From Planktomarina sp. (GTDB lineage Bacteria > Pseudomonadota > Alphaproteobacteria > Rhodobacterales > Rhodobacteraceae), in assembly GCA_020629235.1 (NCBI GenBank), contig JAHDDS010000001.1:52836-116835 (forward strand): 64,000 nt of DNA, read 5' to 3'. Positions 30,769-39,449 of the stretch are shown one piece after another (position 1 is the first letter of the stretch; every line of letters begins with the position of its first letter). The notes under the pieces are model-generated. The model worked only from the letters and a program-made list of their open reading frames with translations, was not told the origin of the DNA and searched no databases. Both the position numbers and the translations under genes were made by a program.

Positions 30769-31242
30769 CTATTTCAAGTGCTTGGGGCGGAAGGTACGGA
30801 TCAATTTCTTAAGTTCTGGTTCCTGCACCCGCGCCGCCGCTTCTTTGCGCGACAGCCACTTGCGTCTGCGTTGCGCACTTTCGGGATAGTCTTTGACCGT
30901 CTTTTGCACATCCACGGGGTACACCATGGCCAGGCAGGGCAAAGGATCGCCGTCGCCCACGTCTTTTTCATAGGAAAAAATACCCAGGCACTGATCAAAA
31001 GCTTTGCCCTTCACACCCGCTTCTTCCCAAGCTTCGCGCGCGGCGCATTGGCTGGGGGTCAACCCGTCTTCCGGCCAACCCTTGGGCACGATCCAGCGTT
31101 TGGTGCGCCGACTGGTGACCAACAATATCTGGGTTTTTCCGTCCTTCACGCGAAAACACAGCGCCGCGAATTGCGACCGTGAATCCCGCTTTGATCCGTC
31201 AGCAACGGAAATTGGAAGTTGTACGGGCTTTGAAATGCCCAT
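30769..31242 (-). CDS. NUDIX hydrolase
   Basis: GWPEDGLTPSQCAAREAWEEAGV Nudix box. Confidence 0.92.
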   Translation of the reverse strand: MGISKPVQLPISVADGSKRDSRSQFAALCFRVKDGKTQILLVTSRRTKRWIVPKGWPEDGLTPSQCAAREAWEEAGVKGKAFDQCLGIFSYEKDVGDGDPLPCLAMVYPVDVQKTVKDYPESAQRRRKWLSRKEAAARVQEPELKKLIRTFRPKHLK

Positions 31243-31326
31243 GGGTCTGCCTGCTTTTTTGTTTTGTTGTTAACGCGAATATAGGCGATTTGTTACCCGA
31301 TTGCAAAATTCGCCCTGCGCGGCGCG

Positions 31327-32427
31327 TCAAAACCCCTGGGGAAATGCATCCTGGTTCATGGCCAAGACGTATCCCACGCCAGCCGCCAGCAACAACCCCA
31401 GCACCACGGCGAAGAATATTTTCCAGAAGGAATAGGGGCGTTCCCCTTGGACCCGCCCGGTGCGCCCATTCACCACAAAGCGAAAGGTTTTGCCCCGGTA
31501 CTTATAAGCCGCCAGCCACACGGGCAGAAGGATGTGCTTGAAGGTCACGTCCGACACATCCGTTTTCACATTGCTGATGCGTTGTTCATCACCGCCGATA
31601 TCAAAACGAATGTCGCGCAAGATGATTTGGTGCATTTTTGCGCGGGCATCGTCGTATCCGTCCACCAGTTCCACGGTGTACCCTTCAGCGCGAAACCCGG
31701 CCAGAAATTCAGGATTATAGGGGCGCATTTCCGCCAAATCCCACGGTTCCAAGCTTTCGGTGAATTTGCGCGGCAGCGATTTGGACGCCAGCACCAACAC
31801 GTCGTCAAACCACCGCGCCACCCGTCCACGCACGTTGCGCCACCGGGTCTTGCGCACACGGACCGTTTGGCGCTTGCCGTCGCGCATGACCGTGCGGTTT
31901 TCATAATAATGCGTGCCGCGCTGCCCAGTATAGGCGGACTTCGTGTCGGCATCGAACGTCCAATAGGGGACGTATATCCCGCTTAACTTGCGGCCTTTGC
32001 GGGCGTATTCCTGCAACCCGTTGGGGGCAAACCACAGACTGCCCAGCCAATCGGTCATGGCCGTGCGCGCGGTGCGTTCGTCAAAGGCAAAGGGCAACAG
32101 GCCCTTGGGTTTGATGTGGCGGTGCGCGCCCGTGTCCGTCACCACCGGGGTGGCGCAAAACGGGCATTCTGCAGAATGGACGTCGGCGTTGAATTCCACC
32201 TGGGCGCCGCAGTTGGGGCATCCGGCAACGCGGGTTTCTTCCATTTCTGCTTCTGGCAATTTGGCCTGGACCGCGCGGCGAAAATCAAGTTCCACCACCG
32301 CGTCGCCCCCGGGCACGATGGTGTCTGTGTTGCCGCAGTGATCGCACGTCAACGTGCCAGCCGTCGGATCAAACCGCAGGTCCGACCCGCAGGCATCACA
32401 GGGGAAACGATGTTCTTCAATGGGCAT
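31327..32427 (-). CDS. TFIIB-type zinc-ribbon membrane protein (YdjG-like)
   Basis: MPIEEHRFPCDACGSDLRFDPTAGTLTCDHCGN, CPNCGAQ..CPFCATP zinc ribbons; C-terminal TM (FWKIFFAVVLGLLLAAGVGYVLAM); start moved inward. Confidence 0.8.
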   Translation of the reverse strand: MPIEEHRFPCDACGSDLRFDPTAGTLTCDHCGNTDTIVPGGDAVVELDFRRAVQAKLPEAEMEETRVAGCPNCGAQVEFNADVHSAECPFCATPVVTDTGAHRHIKPKGLLPFAFDERTARTAMTDWLGSLWFAPNGLQEYARKGRKLSGIYVPYWTFDADTKSAYTGQRGTHYYENRTVMRDGKRQTVRVRKTRWRNVRGRVARWFDDVLVLASKSLPRKFTESLEPWDLAEMRPYNPEFLAGFRAEGYTVELVDGYDDARAKMHQIILRDIRFDIGGDEQRISNVKTDVSDVTFKHILLPVWLAAYKYRGKTFRFVVNGRTGRVQGERPYSFWKIFFAVVLGLLLAAGVGYVLAMNQDAFPQGF

Positions 32428-32493
32428 GGGCGGATTCTTTCGACCTTGGGTCAGCGGTTGCGTCTTCTTAACATTTGGGAAACCATAAGCGCC

Positions 32494-33048
32494 ATGAAAA
32501 GTGCCCCCGCCATTTTCGCCGCGTTCTTGTTTTGGCTGCCAAGCTTTGGCATCGCTGACCCCGCCACATATGTGTTCACCTGGCAGGGGGCGGGCGGATA
32601 CCGGATGGACGGGGCCGTGCGGTTTCAAAACAACGCGCCCACCCCGATCTGGACCCAAGATGACGTTCAGTGTTTCGAGGTGTTCGGCTATCGCGACGAC
32701 GCATCCGTGGGGCAGTGGTTTTTGTCCAACCGCACGCCCGATACCACCTGGGTATTGAACTTCGACCCGTCCAGGTCCGCGTTCGTGGTGGTGGGCGATA
32801 TCGCAGGTTTGGGGATGCCCCAAGCCTGGAACATGGACGGTTTTGGGTACAACTGCGGCCCCAATGGGTTTGGCTTCAACCTGGCCAGCTTTGCCCAAGA
32901 TCTGTGCATCGACGGGGATTTGATCGAAGAAAGCCAAGTCCCCCCGCCGCAACCTTTGCCCGCAACGCTGGTGCAATCGCACGACTTTACCGACCCTGAT
33001 TGCGCAGGGCCTTTGATGCTAAGCGGTTTACGTCACAACCAGCGGTGA
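32494..33048 (+). CDS. Secreted protein of unknown function
   Basis: Signal peptide MKSAPAIFAAFLFWLPSFGIA; 184 aa; no family recognised; start moved inward. Confidence 0.65.
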   Translation: MKSAPAIFAAFLFWLPSFGIADPATYVFTWQGAGGYRMDGAVRFQNNAPTPIWTQDDVQCFEVFGYRDDASVGQWFLSNRTPDTTWVLNFDPSRSAFVVVGDIAGLGMPQAWNMDGFGYNCGPNGFGFNLASFAQDLCIDGDLIEESQVPPPQPLPATLVQSHDFTDPDCAGPLMLSGLRHNQR

Positions 33049-33578
33049 AACCAACGCGGGACCATGATGCGCAAAGCGTTGTCGCGCAGCTTGACGTGTC
33101 GCCAGATGTGAAAGCTTGCATGGGCCAGGATGATCAGGCCCAGAAGATAAAACTCAAATATATGAATCTTGCCGATGATGTCGTTGGCATGGGCCCAGTT
33201 CAGGGGCGGTGCGATGGGCAAAAAGCCACCGGCTTTCAGAAGTTTGTGGGACGTCAGCCCCAACAGAAACCCCGTTAAGGCCACCCCAAACAGGCCCCAT
33301 ATAATCGTCTTGTGAACAGCCTGGTGAAAGACCCGCGCCCAGCCAGTCAGTTTGGGGCCGGGGCGGCTGGCCAAACCGCGTCGCCAATAATCTGCGGTCC
33401 ACAGCAGGCAGATCGTCACGAACAAAAGCGCCACATTGGAATGCACAAGAAACGCGGTGCGCCCGCCGAAATTCAACGCCACCTCTGGGGTCACCAAAAC
33501 GAACCAGATCATCAAGGGCACCATGGACCAATGCACCACTTTCAACACGCTGCGTCGGCTGGGGCGTTTTGCGAACAT
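33033..33578 (-). CDS. Cytochrome b/b6 (b561-type) domain membrane protein
   Basis: VHWSMVPLMIWFV, FHQAVHKTIIWGLFGVALTGFLLG, HIFEFYLLGLIILAHASFHIWRH, haem-ligand His in TM helices. Confidence 0.8.
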   Translation of the reverse strand: MFAKRPSRRSVLKVVHWSMVPLMIWFVLVTPEVALNFGGRTAFLVHSNVALLFVTICLLWTADYWRRGLASRPGPKLTGWARVFHQAVHKTIIWGLFGVALTGFLLGLTSHKLLKAGGFLPIAPPLNWAHANDIIGKIHIFEFYLLGLIILAHASFHIWRHVKLRDNALRIMVPRWFHRWL

Positions 33579-33618
33579 GGGCGGACCTTTCAGCAATGGT
33601 GGTTTCCATTTACCCACG

Positions 33619-33655
33619 AAAAAACGGCGCGGAAAGTTTCACCGCGCCGTTTTTT
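33619..33655. terminator. Rho-independent terminator AAAAAACGGCGCGG-N9-CCGCGCCGTTTTTT
   Basis: Long perfect stem with A and T tracts, directly after the SPFH gene 3' end; bidirectional. Confidence 0.85.
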
Positions 33656-33669
33656 GGGATGTGAAATTT

Positions 33670-34785
33670 TCAGGCCCCCGGCGGCGGCGGTGGCAGAACC
33701 GTGAACAATTGGGCCAGTTCTTGAATGTCTTCGGCTTTCAACCAACCGTCTTGCCCGGCTGTCCACAAAAACGTTTCGCGCGTCAGCTTGCCGTCGGCCA
33801 CCATGCGCCCAAGATCGGCCTTGGAAAACGGACCTTTGGTTTTGCCTTTTTCTGCAATGTGCCAGATGTGTTCCACCGGTGGTGGCGGCGGTGGGGCCGG
33901 TTGCGCGGCTGCAGGGGCAGCCCCCCAAGGCCCGCCCTGCGACATTTGGCTGGCCATGGCCATGCCCATTCCCATGCCAAGCCCGGCCCCCATGCCGCCG
34001 CCCCCGTTGGGGTTGCTGGCGGATGCAGTCATGGCTTCAGCGGCGGAATACTGCGTGAAGCGGTTCAAATCACCCGCAATGCCCACCGACGTGCGTTTGT
34101 CCAAAGCGGCTTCCACTGCGGGTGGAAGCGAGATGTTTTCGACATAAAGTTCCGGCAGGCTTAACCCATAGTCCGCGATGTTTTCGGAAATCGCTTCTGC
34201 CAACATCTTGCCCAAATCATGGGTGTTGGCGGCCATGTCCAAAACAGGGATACCGCAGCCTGCGATCAAGCGCGAAAAGTCCTGGACGATGATGTTGCGG
34301 ATTTGAAAGCTGATTTCATCCATGGTGAATTCGCCGTCCGTGCCCACCACTTCGGTCATGAAGCGGGCAGGGTCCGTCACCTTCACGGAATAAGTCCCAA
34401 AGGCGCGCAGGCGCACCGGTCCAAATTCAGGGTCGCGGCACATGATGGGATTTTTGGTGCCCCACTTCAGGTTCGAAAACCGCGTTGTGTTCACGAAATA
34501 GATTTCGGATTTGAACGGCGATTTGAAGCCGTGGTCCCAGTGGTTCAACGTGGTCAGGATCGGCATGTTGTTGGTTTCCAACATGTACAGCCCAGGGGTG
34601 AACACGTCTGCCATCTGGCCTTCGTGGATGAACACCGCCGCCTGGCCTTCGCGCACGGTCAGCTTTGCGCCGTACTTTATTTCATGCCCTTCGCGTTCGA
34701 AGCGCCACACCATCGTGTCGCGCGTGTCGTCGACCCAATGGATCACGTCGATGAATTCGCCGGTCAGAAAATCAAAAATGCCCAT
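33670..34785 (-). CDS. SPFH-domain (YdjI/virion core-like) protein with C-terminal GYF_2-like domain
   Basis: FIDVIHWVDDTRDTMVWRFEREGHEIKYGAKLTVREGQAAVFIHEG; Gly/Met-rich linker; C-terminal WHIAEKGKTKGPFSKADLGRMVADGKLTRETFLWTAGQDGWLKAEDI. Confidence 0.9.
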   Translation of the reverse strand: MGIFDFLTGEFIDVIHWVDDTRDTMVWRFEREGHEIKYGAKLTVREGQAAVFIHEGQMADVFTPGLYMLETNNMPILTTLNHWDHGFKSPFKSEIYFVNTTRFSNLKWGTKNPIMCRDPEFGPVRLRAFGTYSVKVTDPARFMTEVVGTDGEFTMDEISFQIRNIIVQDFSRLIAGCGIPVLDMAANTHDLGKMLAEAISENIADYGLSLPELYVENISLPPAVEAALDKRTSVGIAGDLNRFTQYSAAEAMTASASNPNGGGGMGAGLGMGMGMAMASQMSQGGPWGAAPAAAQPAPPPPPPVEHIWHIAEKGKTKGPFSKADLGRMVADGKLTRETFLWTAGQDGWLKAEDIQELAQLFTVLPPPPPGA

Positions 34786-34838
34786 CATATCCCTCCGTCA
34801 GATGCGGTGGGGCTGCGGTCGGTGCAGCCCCGAAAAGT

Positions 34839-36029
34839 TCAGCCGTCCACCGACGTGCCAACAGCATAACCTGACGCGGTGCCGGACGCTTTGGCCGCCG
34901 ACAGTTTTTCGCGCAGTTCTGTTTCCATCTCTTGCAAGGCGCTTTCCGCTTCGGCGCGCTTGCGCTTGCCTTCGTCGGCGATTTGCAAACTGTCTTCGAT
35001 GGTGCCGATCAGTTGGGCGTTGGCCTGCTTGATGGCTTCGATGTCGAAGACGCCGCGCTCCATCTCTTCGCGGACGATCTTGTTGGTTTCGCGCAGGTTT
35101 TCAGCGTTGGCCGTCAACAATTCGTTGGTCAGATCGTTGGCTTCGCGGATGGCGGTGGCCGCTTCTTTGGACCGCTGTATGGTCACGGCCTGGGCCAGCT
35201 GCGTTTCCCACAGCGGCACTGTGTTCACCAAGGTGGAATTGATCTTGGTCACCAAGGATTTGTCGTTTTCCTGCACCAAGCGGATGGACGGCAGGGACTG
35301 CATGGTCACCTGGCGCGTCAGTTTCAGATCGTGGACCCGGCGTTCCAAATCGTCGCGCGCTGCGCGCAGATCGCGCAGTTCTTGGGCCTTCATCACCTTG
35401 TTCTTTTCGGCGGCCTTTTCGACGGCGGCTTCTGCTTTGGGGATGTCCTTGTCATTCACCAGCTTCAGCTTTTCTTCGCCCGCTGCGATGTAAATCGCCA
35501 GTTCGTCGTAAAAATCCAGCGTCTTTTCATAGAGAACATCCAAGCTTTCGATGTCTTTGAGAAGCTTGTGTTCATGATCCAGCAGATTGTCTGTGATGTT
35601 GTCGATCTGACCTTGCACCGTTTCGTACCGGGCATAGAATTTTGCCAAAGGGGCGGCCTTACCGGTCAGCTTTTCCCACCAGCTGCGTTCGCGGCGCATG
35701 TCCAATTCGCTGACGGAAAAGCCGCGGATGGTGGTGACCATGTTGCGCAAACTGTCGCCTGCGGGGCCCACGTCTTTGTTGCGCACGCCCGACAACATGG
35801 ATTGGGAAATCACCTGCAGTTCCGCTTGGGCCGCGGACCCGAACGATATGATGGACTGGGTGTCGCCCATGTCCAATTCTTTGATGCGCTTGCGAATTTC
35901 CGCTGTTGTAGGTTTGTCGGCGGCTTCCAGCGGCACCAATTCGGTGGATGGTTCGCGCAGTGTCAGCGCGGTGATTTTTTCCACTTCAGCAACGGCCGCT
36001 TCGGCCTTTTGACGAATATCCTCTGACAT
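34839..36029 (-). CDS. Toxic anion resistance protein TelA family
   Basis: IRKRIKELDMGDTQSIISFGSAAQAELQVISQSML and coiled-coil ENDKSLVTKINSTLVNTVPLWETQLAQAV. Confidence 0.94.
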   Translation of the reverse strand: MSEDIRQKAEAAVAEVEKITALTLREPSTELVPLEAADKPTTAEIRKRIKELDMGDTQSIISFGSAAQAELQVISQSMLSGVRNKDVGPAGDSLRNMVTTIRGFSVSELDMRRERSWWEKLTGKAAPLAKFYARYETVQGQIDNITDNLLDHEHKLLKDIESLDVLYEKTLDFYDELAIYIAAGEEKLKLVNDKDIPKAEAAVEKAAEKNKVMKAQELRDLRAARDDLERRVHDLKLTRQVTMQSLPSIRLVQENDKSLVTKINSTLVNTVPLWETQLAQAVTIQRSKEAATAIREANDLTNELLTANAENLRETNKIVREEMERGVFDIEAIKQANAQLIGTIEDSLQIADEGKRKRAEAESALQEMETELREKLSAAKASGTASGYAVGTSVDG

Positions 36030-36045
36030 AGACTATCCCTTTCTA

Positions 36046-36930
36046 TCAGTCTGTTTGCAGCCCTTCACGGGCCAGACGGTCGCGCAGGACTTTCATTTCG
36101 ATGTCCAGGTCGGTTTTGTTGTTGGCCAAAAGCGTGTCTGTTTTGGCGGTGAAGTTGCCTTCCAGGTCGTCCAGGAAGGTCAGAAAATCTTGGCGCGATT
36201 TTGGATCGCGTTTGTTGGCGTAAAGGCCCGCGAATTTCTGCGTCGCGTCTTTGGCCCCTGTCAAATAGACGGACAGGTACTTGCGCGCTGCGGTCAAATC
36301 GCTGGGGTCTTCTTCCACGCGGCGAAACAGGGTGCGCGCTGTGGCTTGGAAATCTTCCACGCGCGCCTGAACCGTCCGATCGCCCAGGTTTTCAACGGTG
36401 GCTTGCATGATGGCCAGGGTGCCTTCGGCATCGTCGACGACCCGCGCCACACGGTCTTGTTGAAACTGATCAACGCCGTCGAAGCCTTTGTTGCGCATTG
36501 GATCGGGGCCAAATGCAAACAGGTGCAGGGCGGTGCCGGCCAGTCCAGGGACCACTGCGGCCAGGCCCATTTCCGAAAAGCCCGCGGCTGTCAGACCCGC
36601 GCCGGTCACCACAGCGCCAGCGATTTTGCGGGGAAATGCCGGTTTGCGGGCGACTTTGCGGGCATCATAAGCTTCGTGCGCCAGAATGCCTTCGCGGGTC
36701 AGCCAGGCCGCCAGCAACAAAAGACCCAAAGCCACCAGCGCCAGACCAAAGCCCGCCGCGCCGCCGCCGGAAAACATCGCGAATATCAGGGGCAGGGGGG
36801 CGACGAACAGCAGGTTGACTTGAAATCCCACCTTGGACGCCTTCGCCCCGCCATAGGGCCGCTTTTCCACATAGGTTACATCTGCATCCGTCCCGTCAGG
36901 ACTGTATTTTCCACCAAACCGTTTGGCCAT
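36046..36930 (-). CDS. XpaC family (5-bromo-4-chloroindolyl phosphate hydrolysis) protein
   Basis: Two TMs near N-terminus, C-terminal helical segment with YLTGAKDATQKFAGLYANKRDPKSRQDFLTFLDDLE; adjacent to TelA. Confidence 0.85.
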   Translation of the reverse strand: MAKRFGGKYSPDGTDADVTYVEKRPYGGAKASKVGFQVNLLFVAPLPLIFAMFSGGGAAGFGLALVALGLLLLAAWLTREGILAHEAYDARKVARKPAFPRKIAGAVVTGAGLTAAGFSEMGLAAVVPGLAGTALHLFAFGPDPMRNKGFDGVDQFQQDRVARVVDDAEGTLAIMQATVENLGDRTVQARVEDFQATARTLFRRVEEDPSDLTAARKYLSVYLTGAKDATQKFAGLYANKRDPKSRQDFLTFLDDLEGNFTAKTDTLLANNKTDLDIEMKVLRDRLAREGLQTD

Positions 36931-36933
36931 GGA

Positions 36934-37017
36934 TCAAAGCCCCCCAAACAGGGACATGGTGAAGATCAAAATGATCAAAATGACATAGGCCACCCGTTGC
37001 AGCGCGGTTCCTGACAT
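36934..37017 (-). CDS. 27-aa single-TM small protein MSGTALQRVAYVILIILIFTMSLFGGL
   Basis: Read manually; purine-rich GGGGGAA 5 nt upstream of ATG; stop is 3 nt before xpaC ATG (TGA TCC ATG); absent from ORF track because of size. Confidence 0.6.
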   Translation of the reverse strand: MSGTALQRVAYVILIILIFTMSLFGGL

Positions 37018-37079
37018 TTTGTTCCCCCGAATTGCCAGCCCCCACAACATGGGCAGGAACTGGCAAAATTGCTAGACCT

Positions 37080-37946
37080 TTAGTGCGGACGCTCTTGATT
37101 TGCGCTGCGTTCCATTTCCAGCTTGCGGCGATATCCGGACTGCAAGATCTCCACCACGAACAGCACGATGACCGAAAAGTAGAACGTGGTTTTGGACATT
37201 GGCACCAATTCATACCCGAAGATTCGGATGGCCAGATCGTTATCATGGGCGGCGTGGCTGCCTGTGGTCAGTGCTGCATTGGTGGTTTCAGCGGCGTGGG
37301 CTGCGGCAACACCGGCTTCCCCGATCAGCACGACACCGACGATCAACAAGATGAACAGGCCCAGAACTTCATACATGCGGTTGCGTTGAATGAATTCCGT
37401 CACGCTGTCGGCCAGCAAAAGCATGGCAGCGCCGGACAGCAAAATGGCAGTGGCCAAGATCGGGAACACGTCCGTGATGGCCAGGGCCGACAAGACGGAA
37501 TCAAAGCTGAAGATCAGGTTCATCAGCACGATCAAAAACACCACCTGAAACGCCGATTTGCCGGATTTGGCTTCCACGTCTGTGTGCAAATGATGCACCG
37601 ACAACAGGTGCCCGATTTCCTTGACTGCGGTGTACATAATGAACACCCCGCCGAACAAGAACACGATTGTGGCAAAGTTGACCCCACCGGTCAAAATGCC
37701 GGGATAGTCAAAGATAAAGAAAGGTTCCGACAGACCGTCGATCAACCGGATCATGGCAAACAGCAACACCACCCGCAGGGCCACGGCAACGATGATGCCC
37801 CAAAACCGAACCGCCCGCTGGCTGGCCACGGGCGCGCGCTGGCTTTCGATAGAGATGTACAGAAGGTTGTCGAACCCCAGAACGGCCTGCAAAAAGCACA
37901 GCATAAGCAGGTTGCCCAGGTTTTCGAGTGTGATCAGATCGGCCAT
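37080..37946 (-). CDS. TerC-family integral membrane protein
   Basis: AVLGFDNLLYISIESQRAP and MNLIFSFDSVLSALAITDVFP repeated acidic TM motifs. Confidence 0.92.
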   Translation of the reverse strand: MADLITLENLGNLLMLCFLQAVLGFDNLLYISIESQRAPVASQRAVRFWGIIVAVALRVVLLFAMIRLIDGLSEPFFIFDYPGILTGGVNFATIVFLFGGVFIMYTAVKEIGHLLSVHHLHTDVEAKSGKSAFQVVFLIVLMNLIFSFDSVLSALAITDVFPILATAILLSGAAMLLLADSVTEFIQRNRMYEVLGLFILLIVGVVLIGEAGVAAAHAAETTNAALTTGSHAAHDNDLAIRIFGYELVPMSKTTFYFSVIVLFVVEILQSGYRRKLEMERSANQERPH

Positions 37947-38000
37947 ATCTAGGCTCCCCTACGATTTCATCCGCAAGATTTACCAAAGGTTCAGGGGAAT

Positions 38001-38798
38001 TCAACGCTGTGGATTGGGTTTTCTGCGGCGGTTGCGGGGGGAAAGTTTGGGCTTTTGCGACCAGCCCATCTGATCTTTCAGCACCCGCTGCTTCACTTCT
38101 TCGACGTCGCCCTGCTTCAAGTCCCGCAGTTGGAACGGGCCATAGGACACGCGGATCAAGCGGTTCACGGTCAGGTCCAGCGATGCCATGGCGCGGCGGA
38201 TTTCGCGGTTTTTGCCTTCGCGCAGCCCCACTGTCAGCCAAGCGTTGGCCCCTTGTTGGCGGTCCAGGACCACTTCCATGGCCAGGTATTTGACCCCGTC
38301 CACCACCATGTCGCGGCGTAGCGGTTCCAATCTGTCGTCCGACACCCGTCCATTGACCCGGACCCTGTACCGGCGCTTCCACCCGGTGCTGGGCAGTTCC
38401 AGCGTGCGTTTCAGCCCGCCGTCATTGGTCAAAAGCAGCAAGCCTTCGGAATTCATATCCAGCCGCCCCACGGACATCACCCGCGGCATGGTGTCGGGCA
38501 GGGCGTCAAAGACGGTGCTGCGTCCCTTTTCATCGCGTTCTGTCGTCACCAGGCCCGTGGGTTTGTGGTACAGCCACAGGCGCGGCACGTCCGCCGCCGC
38601 GATGGGTTTCCCGTCCACCAAGATTTTGTCGGTGTCTGTCACGGTCAGGGCAGGGGACGACAGGGTTTTGCCGTTCACTTGCACCCGGCCCGCGTCGATC
38701 ATGCGTTCTGCTTCGCGTCGGCTGGCCACGCCTGCGCGCGACAGCACTTTGGCGATGCGGTCGCCCTTTGGGGCTGCAATGTCAGGTGATTTGGCCAT
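38001..38798 (-). CDS. rRNA large-subunit pseudouridine synthase (RluB-like)
   Basis: N-terminal S4 domain (RIAKVLSRAGVASRREAERMI), GRLDMNSEGLLLLTNDG. Confidence 0.94.
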   Translation of the reverse strand: MAKSPDIAAPKGDRIAKVLSRAGVASRREAERMIDAGRVQVNGKTLSSPALTVTDTDKILVDGKPIAAADVPRLWLYHKPTGLVTTERDEKGRSTVFDALPDTMPRVMSVGRLDMNSEGLLLLTNDGGLKRTLELPSTGWKRRYRVRVNGRVSDDRLEPLRRDMVVDGVKYLAMEVVLDRQQGANAWLTVGLREGKNREIRRAMASLDLTVNRLIRVSYGPFQLRDLKQGDVEEVKQRVLKDQMGWSQKPKLSPRNRRRKPNPQR

Positions 38799-38849
38799 GG
38801 GTGTGCCATAAGCCTTGCAAGCCGCGCTGCCAAGCGGCAAGCAAAGGCC

Positions 38850-39302
38850 ATGTGGACATCACCGCACATGGATTTGGCGCTGAACGCCGCCCGGGCCGCC
38901 GCTGCAGCGGACGAGGTGCCGGTGGGTGCCATCATCACAGATGCAGCAGGCACGGTCCTGGCCACGGCCCAAAACCGCACCCGGCGCGACAATGATCCCA
39001 CCGCCCACGCCGAAGTCCTGGCCATACGGCAGGCCGCTGCGGCCTTGGGCCAAGACCGTTTGAACGGATGCACGTTGCATGTGACGCTGGAACCCTGTGC
39101 CATGTGCGCGGGCGCCATTGCCCATGCGCGCCTGGACAGGGTTGTCTATGGCGCGGGCGATCCCAAATCGGGCGGCACCGATCACGGCGCGCGGGTGTTC
39201 GATCACCCACAATCCCACCACCAGCCGGAAGTGGTGTCAGGCGTGATGGAAGCTGAAGCCACCGCCTTGCTGCAAGATTTCTTCGCGTCCAAACGCAGTT
39301 GA
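38850..39302 (+). CDS. tadA: tRNA adenosine(34) deaminase TadA
   Basis: HAEVLAIRQAAA and LEPCAMCAGAIAHARL zinc deaminase motifs. Confidence 0.94.
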   Translation: MWTSPHMDLALNAARAAAAADEVPVGAIITDAAGTVLATAQNRTRRDNDPTAHAEVLAIRQAAAALGQDRLNGCTLHVTLEPCAMCAGAIAHARLDRVVYGAGDPKSGGTDHGARVFDHPQSHHQPEVVSGVMEAEATALLQDFFASKRS

Positions 39303-39359
39303 GGTGTCCGCGCGGACGCGCGGGCGCGATTGTTTTGGGGAAGGCCAGCCTTCCCCCGA

Positions 39360-39391
39360 CCCCCATCCGAGGTATTTGGGGCAAAATGAAG
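39360..39391 (+). repeat. Dispersed intergenic motif copy B, diverged (CCCCCATCCGAGGTATTTGGGGCAAAATGAAG)
   Basis: Weaker match to the same motif, after tadA. Confidence 0.5.
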
Positions 39392-39449
39392 CGGCAGTCA
39401 CAATCTGTTCTGGCTTGATCGGTTCGGCGGGGTGGGGCACCAAGGCGCC

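Noticed and set aside
32428-32982. N-terminal extension of the zinc-ribbon ORF
   Set aside because: Overlaps the plus-strand secreted protein gene; MPIEEHRFPCDACG is the natural start
31327-37946. Interpretation as a phage or defence island
   Set aside because: No integrase, nuclease, toxin or capsid genes; the 'virion core-like' name of the SPFH family is a legacy label
39303-39432. Possible tRNA or small RNA after tadA
   Set aside because: No cloverleaf, no T-loop sequence; contents explained by GC-rich spacer and a dispersed motif copy
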